From contig NZ_FQWD01000007.1 in the NCBI RefSeq assembly GCF_900129565.1, positions 186,001-250,000 of the forward strand: 64,000 nucleotides of DNA, given 5' to 3'. This DNA comes from Marisediminitalea aggregata. GTDB taxonomy: Bacteria > Pseudomonadota > Gammaproteobacteria > Enterobacterales > Alteromonadaceae. This document shows, piece by piece, positions 26,925 to 35,068 of the stretch (positions are counted from its first letter, which is position 1; every line of letters begins with the position of its first letter). Position numbers and translations under genes: made by a program. The notes under the pieces are model-generated. The model saw only the letters and a program-made list of their open reading frames with translations. It searched no databases and was not told the DNA's origin.

Positions 26925-27422
26925 TTATTGAGCGGCTTTCGCACGTTGTGCTTCAAGTTGTTTGCGGAACGTGTTGGACAGCGCTTCCAGTTCATTTACT
27001 GCACCACGCATATGAGTAACCAGTTGTTCCCTGAAAGCAGTGGATAACAGTTGAGACTGACTTCGCATTTTTTGACCAACGGGAGAGCGATGAAATGCCA
27101 GAATTTGGTCCATTTCATCTTCGGTGAAGTGTTCTAAATAGATGGACGCGATGGCTTTGTTTAATTCCGGTTCATTCAGCTTGTTACGCAAAATCGTATC
27201 GAGATCTTTCATAAACTTTTCCACCATGGGCCGCTCTTCTGCAGTGATTTGCATGCGGCTAATTGCCGTCCCCGTGGTGTGTTTAAACTGGGCAATAAGC
27301 ATTTCTTTCGATGTTTCCCCACCCAAAGCCTGAGCAACCAACATGGCCTTTTCCATAACCGGCTCCACAGCGGAGGCAGATAAACTAACAACGAGAGTCA
27401 GAAGACAGATCCAATATCGCAT
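26925..27422 (-). CDS. DUF2059-domain secreted protein
   Basis: A 165-residue exported protein with a signal peptide (MRYWICLLTLVVSLSASAVE). The remainder is helical and matches the DUF2059 pattern, notably HFTEDEMDQILAFHRSPVGQKM, a segment conserved across this family. Function is unknown. The start at 27422 gives an intact signal peptide; a longer frame begins at 27464 but adds a poor N-terminus. It may be cotranscribed with the downstream hydrolase. Confidence 0.8.
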   Translation of the reverse strand: MRYWICLLTLVVSLSASAVEPVMEKAMLVAQALGGETSKEMLIAQFKHTTGTAISRMQITAEERPMVEKFMKDLDTILRNKLNEPELNKAIASIYLEHFTEDEMDQILAFHRSPVGQKMRSQSQLLSTAFREQLVTHMRGAVNELEALSNTFRKQLEAQRAKAAQ

Positions 27423-27486
27423 TTTGATAATTAAATAAGTGAGCAGTGCTGTAAAGCCTACCACAGCCTTGCTGGCCAGGAGAGTA

Positions 27487-27514
27487 TTTTGCCGACTGAT
27501 TCTCAGCCGGCAAA
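27487..27514. repeat. Imperfect inverted repeat downstream of the TerB-like gene
   Basis: TTTTGCCG at the left pairs with CGGCAAAA at the right, with CTGA/TCAG inside around a TTC loop. It forms a stem of about 12 pairs with one mismatch. It sits between two minus-strand genes but has no T tract on the 3' side of either strand, so it is not a standard terminator. Confidence 0.45.
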
Positions 27515-27524
27515 AAATAAAAAA

Positions 27525-27908
27525 CTAAGAGGCGGTTTCTGTGAGTGCTTTGGCGAGTAGCTTGTGAGTAAGTAAGCTCAGCAATTCAGTTTCTTCATCA
27601 CTGCGCTCACCATCGACCCCGGTCATCACCGTGGCAACCTCTACCGCCCGATTGGCGTCTTTGACCAGTTGAGGTTGCAAGGACTTAAGCACATCGGTCG
27701 CTTCGCCGGCATCGATGGCCGTTCGCGTGTGATAAATCACATCGTTCATAAACGCGTCCCGACTGATGGGGCTATCCCAGTCCAGAGACTCTAACAATTC
27801 GTCCAGGTAATCCTGTTCAGTAAGGGTAATCTTGCCGTCGACCTGATAAAACAAAACTGCCATTTTTATCAGCGCTTCTTGATATTGTTGTTGTGTTGAT
27901 AATTGCAT
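27525..27908 (-). CDS. TerB-like helical protein (second copy in the window)
   Basis: A 127-residue soluble helical protein. Acidic loop motifs after hydrophobic helices (FYQVDGKITLTEQDYLDELL and VMTGVDGERSDEETELL) mark two TerB/DjlA-like metal-binding-type repeats. The function of such small single-domain proteins is not known. The ATG at 27908 is preferred because GGAG lies 6 nt upstream. A perfect 14 bp inverted repeat lies 60-93 bp upstream, between this gene and the end of the SMC-like operon. Confidence 0.72.
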   Translation of the reverse strand: MQLSTQQQYQEALIKMAVLFYQVDGKITLTEQDYLDELLESLDWDSPISRDAFMNDVIYHTRTAIDAGEATDVLKSLQPQLVKDANRAVEVATVMTGVDGERSDEETELLSLLTHKLLAKALTETAS

Positions 27909-27967
27909 AACGACTCCAGCTATTTCTATCGGCATCCGGCCAATAACAACTGTGTTATTATACTTGC

Positions 27968-28001
27968 AAATGTAAAAATAAGGTTAATTATTTTTACATT
28001 T
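27968..28001. repeat. Perfect 14 bp inverted repeat upstream of the TerB-like gene
   Basis: AAATGTAAAAATAA (27968-27981) and its exact complement (27988-28001) are separated by 6 nt. The site is 50 bp after the end of the SMC-like operon (stop at 28051) and 60 bp before the TerB-like start. It could be a repressor operator or a weak AT-rich terminator stem. Confidence 0.6.
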
Positions 28002-28050
28002 TCATCGCAAAAAAACGGACTGTCAGCGACAATATCCGCAAATCAACACG

Positions 28051-29271
28051 TTACCTGAGCCCTACCAACACATCACTAATAATGAAGTTACCGTTAAAGA
28101 TCTTGTCGGGCTCTCCCAGGGTATCGATGGCAAAAAACTGCTTATCTTCGTCCTGTAACCCCTGATAACCGCCAATTACCTGATAGATCCACACCTCGGG
28201 ATCAAACTCCAGCGATTGTGCGCTATAAAACTCCAGTGCTGACATGGATTGCCCTGAGTCGATGACCTCGCAAAAATACGCGTCGACCGCTTGCTGTAAT
28301 GGATCGCGGGTTAATTCGACTTGTTGCTGTTCACTTACCTGAATCTCTGCGCTTTTTTGCTCAGCCGTGTGCACCGGTTTTCTGCGATATACCGAACTCA
28401 GCGCCCCAACCAGCTGTTGTAATTCCTGCTCATGATTTACCTGATTCACATCGACACTTGCCGGCTGAATCAATGCCGCAGACTGATTAAACAGCACAGG
28501 CACCTGAGTAAGATTAGGGTAATTGCCCGGTGTGAAGTCAGGCTGCTGATCCATATGCAGCAAAAACCCTTTTAATAATCGGGTGCGGCCCTGGAATTCG
28601 CGGAAGCGTCCAAGCAAGTCGATTAAGCGCGCCTGGGCAACCGACAACTCCTGGGTGGCTTTCGAGAAACTCTGCTGTAAGGCAACCACCAGCAAGTGCC
28701 GCAACTCTCTGTTGCCACCGGCTATTTCACTGAGTTCATCAAAGCGAAAGCACTCCAACTGATTCAATAATTCAGACACCTGCCCCTGAGCCAGCTCATT
28801 CTCACGAATTTTTGCCTCAACCGAAGACACATAACCAAACTCGTTATTAATTCGGCTGAACATGACCCGAACACTGTTTGCCAGCGACTCTGTCAGCTGA
28901 TAGACATGCTCGGTCAGGTCCGTCATATAGGCATGTGCTTCGTTGAATCGATTGTAATGCAGCGCTTCTTTGTAGTGTTCTGCCAGAGTTTTCAAACTGG
29001 CCAGTGCTGAGCCCACATTGGCATCGATGTTGCGATTCCGCTCATCCTGCAAGCCACTTTCAAGCAGTGTTCTTACCGCACTTTTCAGGCGCAGCGCGCT
29101 CTGTGGATCTGGACGCCACAAAATACCCAACTGCACCAATTGCTCGAGAATTTTTTTGCTGTGCGCCGCTTCGTCAACCACGCCATTCACATAGGCCTGC
29201 ATGATCAGCTCACTGTGGCGACCCAACGCATTTAATAAGCGTGTTCCGGCCTGGATCAGCACCTGACTCAT
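28051..29271 (-). CDS. Kleisin-like subunit of an SMC/MukBEF-type complex (MukF/MksF-like)
   Basis: A 406-residue soluble protein. The first 75 residues look like a winged-helix region (SQVLIQAGTRLLNALG to LRLKSAVRTLLESG). A long helical middle follows (about residues 80-245) and the end is predicted to be compact. This plan resembles MukF/MksF/JetA kleisins, which bridge the two ATPase heads of an SMC dimer. Sequence similarity to MukF itself is not evident to me; the call rests mainly on size, predicted helical make-up and the operon with an SMC-like ATPase and a MukE-sized protein. The start overlaps the previous stop as ATGA. Confidence 0.6.
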   Translation of the reverse strand: MSQVLIQAGTRLLNALGRHSELIMQAYVNGVVDEAAHSKKILEQLVQLGILWRPDPQSALRLKSAVRTLLESGLQDERNRNIDANVGSALASLKTLAEHYKEALHYNRFNEAHAYMTDLTEHVYQLTESLANSVRVMFSRINNEFGYVSSVEAKIRENELAQGQVSELLNQLECFRFDELSEIAGGNRELRHLLVVALQQSFSKATQELSVAQARLIDLLGRFREFQGRTRLLKGFLLHMDQQPDFTPGNYPNLTQVPVLFNQSAALIQPASVDVNQVNHEQELQQLVGALSSVYRRKPVHTAEQKSAEIQVSEQQQVELTRDPLQQAVDAYFCEVIDSGQSMSALEFYSAQSLEFDPEVWIYQVIGGYQGLQDEDKQFFAIDTLGEPDKIFNGNFIISDVLVGLR

Positions 29272-29903
29272 AGCAGGCTACCCTGCTGAATAGCTGCTTC
29301 TGCCTGCTCCGACAATGACAATGACTCAGTCTCGTCGATAAAGCGGATGACCTCGTACAGGTGCTCAACTTTGCCGGTGGCAATGTAAATTTGCTTATCC
29401 GGATTAGGCTTAATCAGATACCCAAGATCGGTCAAACGTTTGAACACCTGTTTCAGCTGTCCGTCCACATTCACACTGGTGGAGCCAAACAAGCGATAGC
29501 GTGAAATTTTTTCCAACTGCTCAGCATAAGCCGGGGTATCTTCGATAACCGTTTGCACTTCGTTCATGCGAATCGCATTGCCCATCACTAATGGACGGTC
29601 GCTTTCACTGGCTTGTTGTACTAACAATAACCATTCAACAAGGGGAACCAACCCGGATGTCGTTTCCTGAAACTGCTGTAGCAAGACTTTGCGTTCAGGT
29701 TCACCGAGGGTCAGGTAAGCGGCGAAAAACACCTCACCTTCACCGGTTGTAGCCAGTGTGCGATTCAGAATGTTCAGATGCGGCTCAACTTTGGCCGCGT
29801 TATCGCGACTTTTCAGATACCGCCAGCCCTCTTCATCACTGACCTGACAAATGAACTGTCCTTCTAACAATTTGCTCAGCACGCGGCCTTGTTCTGTCAT
29901 CAT
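29268..29903 (-). CDS. MukE/MksE-like small subunit of an SMC-type complex
   Basis: A 211-residue soluble protein of the size of MukE, MksE or JetB. The C-terminal half reads as a winged helix (VFKRLTDLGYLIKPNPDKQIYIATGKVEHLYEVIRF in pieces), the fold by which these proteins bind the kleisin and DNA. The N-terminal half is helical. It overlaps the SMC-like gene upstream and the kleisin-like gene downstream by 4 nt each (ATGA), so the three products are translationally coupled. An in-frame second ATG follows directly after the first. Confidence 0.65.
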   Translation of the reverse strand: MMTEQGRVLSKLLEGQFICQVSDEEGWRYLKSRDNAAKVEPHLNILNRTLATTGEGEVFFAAYLTLGEPERKVLLQQFQETTSGLVPLVEWLLLVQQASESDRPLVMGNAIRMNEVQTVIEDTPAYAEQLEKISRYRLFGSTSVNVDGQLKQVFKRLTDLGYLIKPNPDKQIYIATGKVEHLYEVIRFIDETESLSLSEQAEAAIQQGSLL

Positions 29904-32900
29904 GCTGAAACCTCCTGCTGCTGCTTACGCGCCTGTATTCTGGCCGATAAATCACTGGTCTTCGGTTGTACTACCTGTAGTTGCTTGCTGACCTTGTCAA
30001 TCAGATAGCGATTTTCAAACAGTTTTAGTACATCTGATTCCGGGTTAGGGAAAGCCCCCACAACACTGATGTTGTTGCTTTGACAGGCATCGAATATTTT
30101 CTTCACGTTACTTTGGTGAAGCGTACCCAACTCATCAATTGGCCAGTGAATAATAACGTCTGCGCCACCGCGCAATAAACGGGTAAAGGCCAGCAGGAAC
30201 TTACACAGGATCAGGTAGGCCATACCATGACTCGACGACTCATTGAGCTGACGATCGGTACGGATAATCAAATCGCTGTTTCCTTCGCGCAGGTGTAGCT
30301 CGATATCCAGCAACTTGCTGATCCCGCCCGACAGCGCAGCTCGCCCAAGAATATCCAGGACCGAACGCATACTCTGGCCATATTCATCTTCTGGCAGGTC
30401 ATGCGCGCCCTCTTCCATCCATTGGTCATATAAAGCGCGGAAGCGTTCAAGTTCCGGCCAGAATTCCAGTTCACTAATACGCGAGCGGATCTTCACCGCA
30501 GAGTCGGATACCCCGTCGAGGAACAGCTCTCCGTCGACCTCTTTGGAGATACGACGACTTTGACTCACAATGCGCTTGTCGATATCGGCCAGTACAAAGT
30601 AGTACTGACTTAAATCAGCACCGAATATACGGCCCTGTTCTCGCAAGCCCTGCATCTTCTGTGGCACGATAACGTTTAGCAGTTGCGCCAGGTGTGTCAC
30701 CATACGGCGGTGGTCGACCCCTTTCACGCCGTGAGCGTTAATTACCGCACATTCCTCACGCGCACGCTCCCAGGTGTCAGACAAGCCGGTACCGGCTTGT
30801 GCGGCAATGAGCTGATCGAAGCGCTCAACGTAATTGCGCACATCACTTAACAACTCTTCGCGCTCTTTCAACAATCCCTGCACGCGTGATAAGCGTTGAG
30901 TAATACTCAGCTCGTCGTGCTGCAACTGCGCACTGCTGTCTGATTTAGGCAGGCTCTGTTTAGCCAGTGTTTTACTTAACGTATCTACCTGAGTGAGCTG
31001 CTCAGCCGCGGTAGAGGTGACTTTCTCCAACTCAACTTGCTGCGCTTTCAGGCTGTCCCGGCGTTCGCGGTATTCATTTTGATGCTGCGTTAATTCGCGC
31101 TCCGCGTCGCTAAGCACTTTTCGCGCTTTATTCAACCCTTGTTGCCAGGTGACTTTGTGGCCGGTAAATACGGTTTGATACCAGCGCTCGTAGTCGCTTA
31201 CCTTGTGACGATGCGTCTCTGTGCGATAAATCGAATCTTTCAGTGCTTTCAGGTCTTTCTTCAGCTTACCAATTTCATCGACGTCCACACCGCGCTGGTT
31301 TAATTCGTTCTCCAACCAACGCGCCATTTCCTGTTTATCTTGTTCCGCAGACTGGCGAACTCGCTTGATTTCACCTTCCACCTGAGCAATACGTGCATCG
31401 CTGTCAGCAATCAGTTGTTGCCAGTGGAAGCTGTGTTCGGTTTCCGCCTCGCGCTGTTGATCTTTTACCTCGTCGCGATCCAGTTCAAACTGCGCGGTCA
31501 GTTTTTTCTGCGATTGCTGGTTATTGTCTAATTGACTACGTGCTTGTTGTTTACGCTCTTTCAACGCGTGCTGGTATTCACTTAATACCGCTTCTTTGTC
31601 TTGATTCGCGCGTTTACGCGCCGCTTCAGCACTGCGAACTGCGTTGTCTTGTTTAGTCACAGCCAGCTCTGCAACACGCACGACTTCATTGGCTTTTGCC
31701 AGTTCCACTTCGGCCGTATTTTGTGCCTCAGCGGCTTCAGCTAGCTGCTGCTCAGCCTCGGCCAGCGCCTGTTTCAGACTCTGCTCGGTTTGCGCGTACT
31801 CTGGTGACGACAGGTTTTCCAGTGACAATGCCACACCGAAAAACGATGCAGAATCACCCTCGGCTTTCGGCGCTAAATCAGTGCGCTCCAGTAACTCAGG
31901 GCGAATAAGTTTACCCACTGAGCTTTCCCAGTCGTCAACGTTGGCGCGCAAAAACTCCAGCAGTGAGCCTTCCCCCGGATACAGCAACGCGTTTACGTCG
32001 GCTACGCGCTGCTCCATTTTACGATACTGGTTACGGGCTTTTTCCAACGCTTGATTAGCACTTTCCCGCGCCTGAACGGCTTTTTGGAACTCTGACTGGC
32101 TCTGTCGATATTGGGCGCGCACAGTATCTTCGTGCACGCTTGCTTCTTTTACTGCCGCATCCAACAGTTCCAGTTGAGACTGTTCAAATTCGTTATAACC
32201 CGCGTTATTCAGTGCTGCCTTACACTCAGCTTCAGCGACCTTCAAGGCGTTCAAACGAGTCTGATACGTTTCACTTAACGTCGTAATTTGCTGCGCGTAG
32301 TCTTCTTTGATGTTCTGCAGTGCATCGCGTTCTTGTTGTTGCTGAGTTGCACGCTTTTCCTGTGCCTCCTGGCGTACGGCAGACAGTTCATCGAGTTGCT
32401 CAGCGGTTTTCTCACCCAGCTCCGCGACCCGGCGATTGTAGGTGGATTCAATATCCTGATGCTGCTCGGTGAGTAACGTGTATCGGCTGGACAACAGCTC
32501 CAGGTCACGCTGCCATTGCGGCAGTTTGGCGACATCTTCTTTAAGCTGCTCGATGTCCTGTTCCTGCCAGTTCTCAAACTCGCGTTCCACTGCATCGAGT
32601 TCTGCCGTGTATTTTTCCACGTCTGCGCGAGAACCCGAGATTTGCAGATTTAATTCATCGCGGCGCTCATTCCAACTGTTGTCATTTGCTTTGCGTTCGT
32701 GCTGCACATCGTCCAGCTGCTGACGTCCTTTTTCCACCCTTGCTGTGAGGTGTGATTTATCCAGTTCAAAGGCCTGTTTAAGTTCAGCCAGCGCCGTTTC
32801 TGCTTCCTGTAACGCCAGATCGGCTTGCTCCAAGCGGGTAAATTCCGGTCGGACTTTGTCGAAAGCTCGAATGAGATGGCATTCGCGGATCCAATCATCA

Positions 32901-33586
32901 ACCCGGTTACGCGACAAGCTGGATGTAGGCGGCTGAACACCGTCTTCTTCCAAAATCGCTGCAATCATGGCCTTGATGGTTTCCATTTTGCCTTCTTTGG
33001 AATGCACGGCCTTGGCCAGTTTTTCGATGTGGCGTAAATGTTCAGACTGCTGACTTAAACTGAATACCTTCGCATAGCCCAACAACTCCCGTGAACTGCT
33101 GCTTTGATTCAACACACCCTGGTCGTTTTGCAATACGGCACGAAAATCTTTAGTAGTGAGCAAGCTGGATACGATCACGTTGTTGCGCTTCATGGCTCTT
33201 GCTACTTCCGTGCTGGACAAAGACGCATGTTTGCCATTTTTTTGTTCAAACAAGTAATCGTCAAGCGTAAAGGGTTTAGCAATAAAGCGGTAATTAACCC
33301 CTGTCCCGTTGGAGGTGAGTACAGCCTGGCATAAGTCCCCTTCCGCCCGGGTATATTCATAAATAATGAACGACGACGTACGCGGTAAATACCAGCGCTC
33401 AAAACTATCCCGTGTGGCGGGTACTACCCGGCTGGGGTATTCGCCGTAGAAAACGGGTATCAGGCGCTGTAATGTGGTTTTACCCGATGCATTGGTACCA
33501 CAGATATTGGTGTGTCCGTCTAGTTTTAGTTCTACTACACCGGGTAAATGGGTGTCGATAAGAATAATACGTTTAAGGCCAGCCAT
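29900..33586 (-). CDS. SMC/MukB-like coiled-coil ATPase (DUF3584-like, MksB-type)
   Basis: A 1228-residue protein with split ATPase halves. Walker A GTNASGKTT is at about residues 30-38, followed by LQRLIPVFYGEYPSRVVP. The C-terminal half has a signature-like SSSHGMAYLILCKF and Walker B VIIHWPIDELGTL near residues 1144-1156. Between them lie two very long coiled coils (about 260-540 and 610-960), rich in Glu, Gln and Lys. They are broken near 540-605 by a globular hinge-like part (LLYPGEGSLLEFLRANVDDW). There is no CxxC hook, which argues against SbcC/Rad50. From memory the sequence fits the DUF3584 family, related to MksB/MukB. AGGAAA precedes the ATG. It is the first gene of a three-gene operon. 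Confidence 0.82.
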   Translation of the reverse strand: MAGLKRIILIDTHLPGVVELKLDGHTNICGTNASGKTTLQRLIPVFYGEYPSRVVPATRDSFERWYLPRTSSFIIYEYTRAEGDLCQAVLTSNGTGVNYRFIAKPFTLDDYLFEQKNGKHASLSSTEVARAMKRNNVIVSSLLTTKDFRAVLQNDQGVLNQSSSSRELLGYAKVFSLSQQSEHLRHIEKLAKAVHSKEGKMETIKAMIAAILEEDGVQPPTSSLSRNRVDDWIRECHLIRAFDKVRPEFTRLEQADLALQEAETALAELKQAFELDKSHLTARVEKGRQQLDDVQHERKANDNSWNERRDELNLQISGSRADVEKYTAELDAVEREFENWQEQDIEQLKEDVAKLPQWQRDLELLSSRYTLLTEQHQDIESTYNRRVAELGEKTAEQLDELSAVRQEAQEKRATQQQQERDALQNIKEDYAQQITTLSETYQTRLNALKVAEAECKAALNNAGYNEFEQSQLELLDAAVKEASVHEDTVRAQYRQSQSEFQKAVQARESANQALEKARNQYRKMEQRVADVNALLYPGEGSLLEFLRANVDDWESSVGKLIRPELLERTDLAPKAEGDSASFFGVALSLENLSSPEYAQTEQSLKQALAEAEQQLAEAAEAQNTAEVELAKANEVVRVAELAVTKQDNAVRSAEAARKRANQDKEAVLSEYQHALKERKQQARSQLDNNQQSQKKLTAQFELDRDEVKDQQREAETEHSFHWQQLIADSDARIAQVEGEIKRVRQSAEQDKQEMARWLENELNQRGVDVDEIGKLKKDLKALKDSIYRTETHRHKVSDYERWYQTVFTGHKVTWQQGLNKARKVLSDAERELTQHQNEYRERRDSLKAQQVELEKVTSTAAEQLTQVDTLSKTLAKQSLPKSDSSAQLQHDELSITQRLSRVQGLLKEREELLSDVRNYVERFDQLIAAQAGTGLSDTWERAREECAVINAHGVKGVDHRRMVTHLAQLLNVIVPQKMQGLREQGRIFGADLSQYYFVLADIDKRIVSQSRRISKEVDGELFLDGVSDSAVKIRSRISELEFWPELERFRALYDQWMEEGAHDLPEDEYGQSMRSVLDILGRAALSGGISKLLDIELHLREGNSDLIIRTDRQLNESSSHGMAYLILCKFLLAFTRLLRGGADVIIHWPIDELGTLHQSNVKKIFDACQSNNISVVGAFPNPESDVLKLFENRYLIDKVSKQLQVVQPKTSDLSARIQARKQQQEVSA

Positions 33587-34019
33587 AGGTTTCCTGTATT
33601 TTTGTCATCTTCCGTTGTTTGGCACTACGCCACATGGTGTGAATATACATCATGTACGGAAGGGCCTGAACGATGTTCAATCAGGCGTATTCGCCATGAT
33701 TTGAACCAGTCTGTTCCAGACTGTGATTTGAGTCTCGTTGACCCGAAACAGCTAAATATAAATTCTCAGCCGGTTTCGGACAAATAGCATTAACACGTCA
33801 GTGTATTATGAATTCGGCGCAATGCGAAGCCATAGCTCGCTTTCAGAGGAGCTTAAGCGAACCGTTTGACGGTTTTTCAGTCAATTTCAGACGAAATGTT
33901 GCGAGGATTATTTTAACCTGAGGCAGCAATGCTCCGAGCCAGTATTTTTCTTCAGGATAGGAACGATTTGAAAAGCGTTGCTTGGTGTTATTTTGTGCCG
34001 ACACTGAACAACAATCGTT
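33587..34019. other. Divergent-looking spacer between the SMC-like operon and the next minus-strand genes
   Basis: This stretch contains the leader of the SMC-like operon. It includes a perfect hairpin CAGTCTG-TTC-CAGACTG at 33707-33723 and no strong promoter that I can defend. Its right part is covered by a weakly supported 59-codon frame (33843-34022). Confidence 0.5.
33707..33723. repeat. Perfect 7 bp hairpin in the leader of the SMC-like operon
   Basis: CAGTCTG (33707-33713) and CAGACTG (33717-33723) with a TTC loop lie about 120 bp upstream of the SMC-like start codon. It may be an operator or a leader RNA hairpin. Confidence 0.5.
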
Positions 34020-34022
34020 CAA
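33843..34022 (-). CDS. Possible 59-residue small protein with a perfect ribosome binding site
   Basis: A frame starting with TTG at 34022 is preceded at 6 nt by AGGAGG, the best Shine-Dalgarno in this part of the window. It encodes 59 residues, with a hydrophobic stretch near the middle (YWLGALLPQVKIILATF), and ends in TGA at 33843. It lies 36 bp downstream of the binding-protein gene, on the same strand, and could be read from the same transcript. I recognise no family. It could be a decayed gene end or chance. Confidence 0.3.
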   Translation of the reverse strand: MNDCCSVSAQNNTKQRFSNRSYPEEKYWLGALLPQVKIILATFRLKLTEKPSNGSLKLL

Positions 34023-34058
34023 CACTCCCCTCCTGACAAGCAGACAGAATGATGACAA

Positions 34059-34877
34059 CTACTCTATTACATTCAACCAGAAGGCCTGGTTTTCCTTGAA
34101 TTCCGGATCTTGTTGCAAGCGCATTAGCACCCCATTAATGTGCCCGACAGCGCGCTTTCCCCAGGGGTTATTTGTGCAACCGATTGCGCCTTCTACCAAC
34201 GTATCGCCCATTTCCGTGACGGGTAGAAAGACCAGCGAGTCATCGTGCTCAGTCATCGAAAAGTACTTTAGCACGGATGGATAATCTATCGTGTAGTCGA
34301 GCCTGCCTCTGGCGATTTGACGCAACACTCGCAGAGGTCCTTCAGTTCCGGCGATTTCGAGAATATGTGGTTGGCCAATTTGTTTATTCAATATACTTTG
34401 CAAAGCGTCAGGGTACTTTCTTGCACTCGGTAATCCAAACGCCAGTGTATGAATAGACATTAACTTGGCAAAAGAAACGGGTGTATTTTCAGATAACTCA
34501 AGTTTGGTTAAAAAAGACCGATGGATAATGACCCCCAAAGCAGGATAACGCATAGTGGTATCGCTGTAGGTATAAGTGCCAGAGTCTTCCCGTTTGATCA
34601 TGCAGGGAAAACACAGGTTTTCCGCTTCTCCTACATATTTGTTAACCCGAGGATGCGGATAGATTTCCACACTGGTATCAAGATCAGCCAGCAACACATC
34701 CAGTTTGTCGGTCATTACATCACAAATGCCATAACCCTTTAACTTTCCATTCATTATATGAAAAGGCGGCGACGGATTTTTAGCCCACACTATGGCATCA
34801 CCAGCCGCACCAGCTGTCTGAGAATAAAGCAGAGATATGAATGCCAGACACAACAGGTAAATCGACTTAAACGGCAA
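34059..34877 (-). CDS. Periplasmic substrate-binding-like protein (SBP_bac_3 / TIGR02285-like)
   Basis: A 272-residue exported protein with a signal peptide ending SQTAGAAG. The rest follows the type II periplasmic binding fold of family 3: a first strand with SPPFHIMNGKLKGYGICDVMTD, a middle FPCMIKREDSGTYTYSD and VIIHRS, and a late DYTIDYPSVLKYF. Stand-alone proteins of this kind in marine gammaproteobacteria often have no transporter and may bind small molecules for sensing. No permease or ATPase is adjacent. TTG at 34877 is preferred: GGGAG lies 6 nt upstream and a signal peptide begins at once. The GTG at 34901 would place eight polar residues before it. Confidence 0.75.
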   Translation of the reverse strand: MPFKSIYLLCLAFISLLYSQTAGAAGDAIVWAKNPSPPFHIMNGKLKGYGICDVMTDKLDVLLADLDTSVEIYPHPRVNKYVGEAENLCFPCMIKREDSGTYTYSDTTMRYPALGVIIHRSFLTKLELSENTPVSFAKLMSIHTLAFGLPSARKYPDALQSILNKQIGQPHILEIAGTEGPLRVLRQIARGRLDYTIDYPSVLKYFSMTEHDDSLVFLPVTEMGDTLVEGAIGCTNNPWGKRAVGHINGVLMRLQQDPEFKENQAFWLNVIE

Positions 34878-35016
34878 GGTGGTCTCCCGCGAAAAACACA
34901 CAAAAATTTGGCTTCGTAACGGACAGTTTGCCAGATTGAAATGAAATCGTCTCGACCGAATAACGAGTTATTGCAATCAAAGTGTAAATAGGATACTGCG
35001 CCAGGCCTATAGACAA

Positions 35017-35042
35017 AAAAACCGGCACAAAGGCCGGTTTTT
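35017..35042 (-). terminator. Terminator of ffh
   Basis: A 10 bp stem AAAAACCGGC / GCCGGTTTTT with a 6 nt loop, ending 27 bp after the ffh stop on the minus strand. The A/T flanks provide a U tract on both strands. Confidence 0.85.
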
Positions 35043-35068
35043 AATAACTGTTTATACGAGCGATTGTA

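Noticed and set aside
27487..27514. Intrinsic terminator of the TerB-like gene
   Set aside because: The stem is good, but no T tract follows on either strand.
28051..33586. Complete Wadjet (JetABCD) defence system
   Set aside because: No JetD/DUF2220-type nuclease gene lies beside the three genes and the gene order differs, so the Wadjet name is not justified.
29900..33586. SbcC/Rad50-type repair ATPase
   Set aside because: There is no CxxC zinc hook in the middle of the coiled coil, and no SbcD-like nuclease is adjacent.
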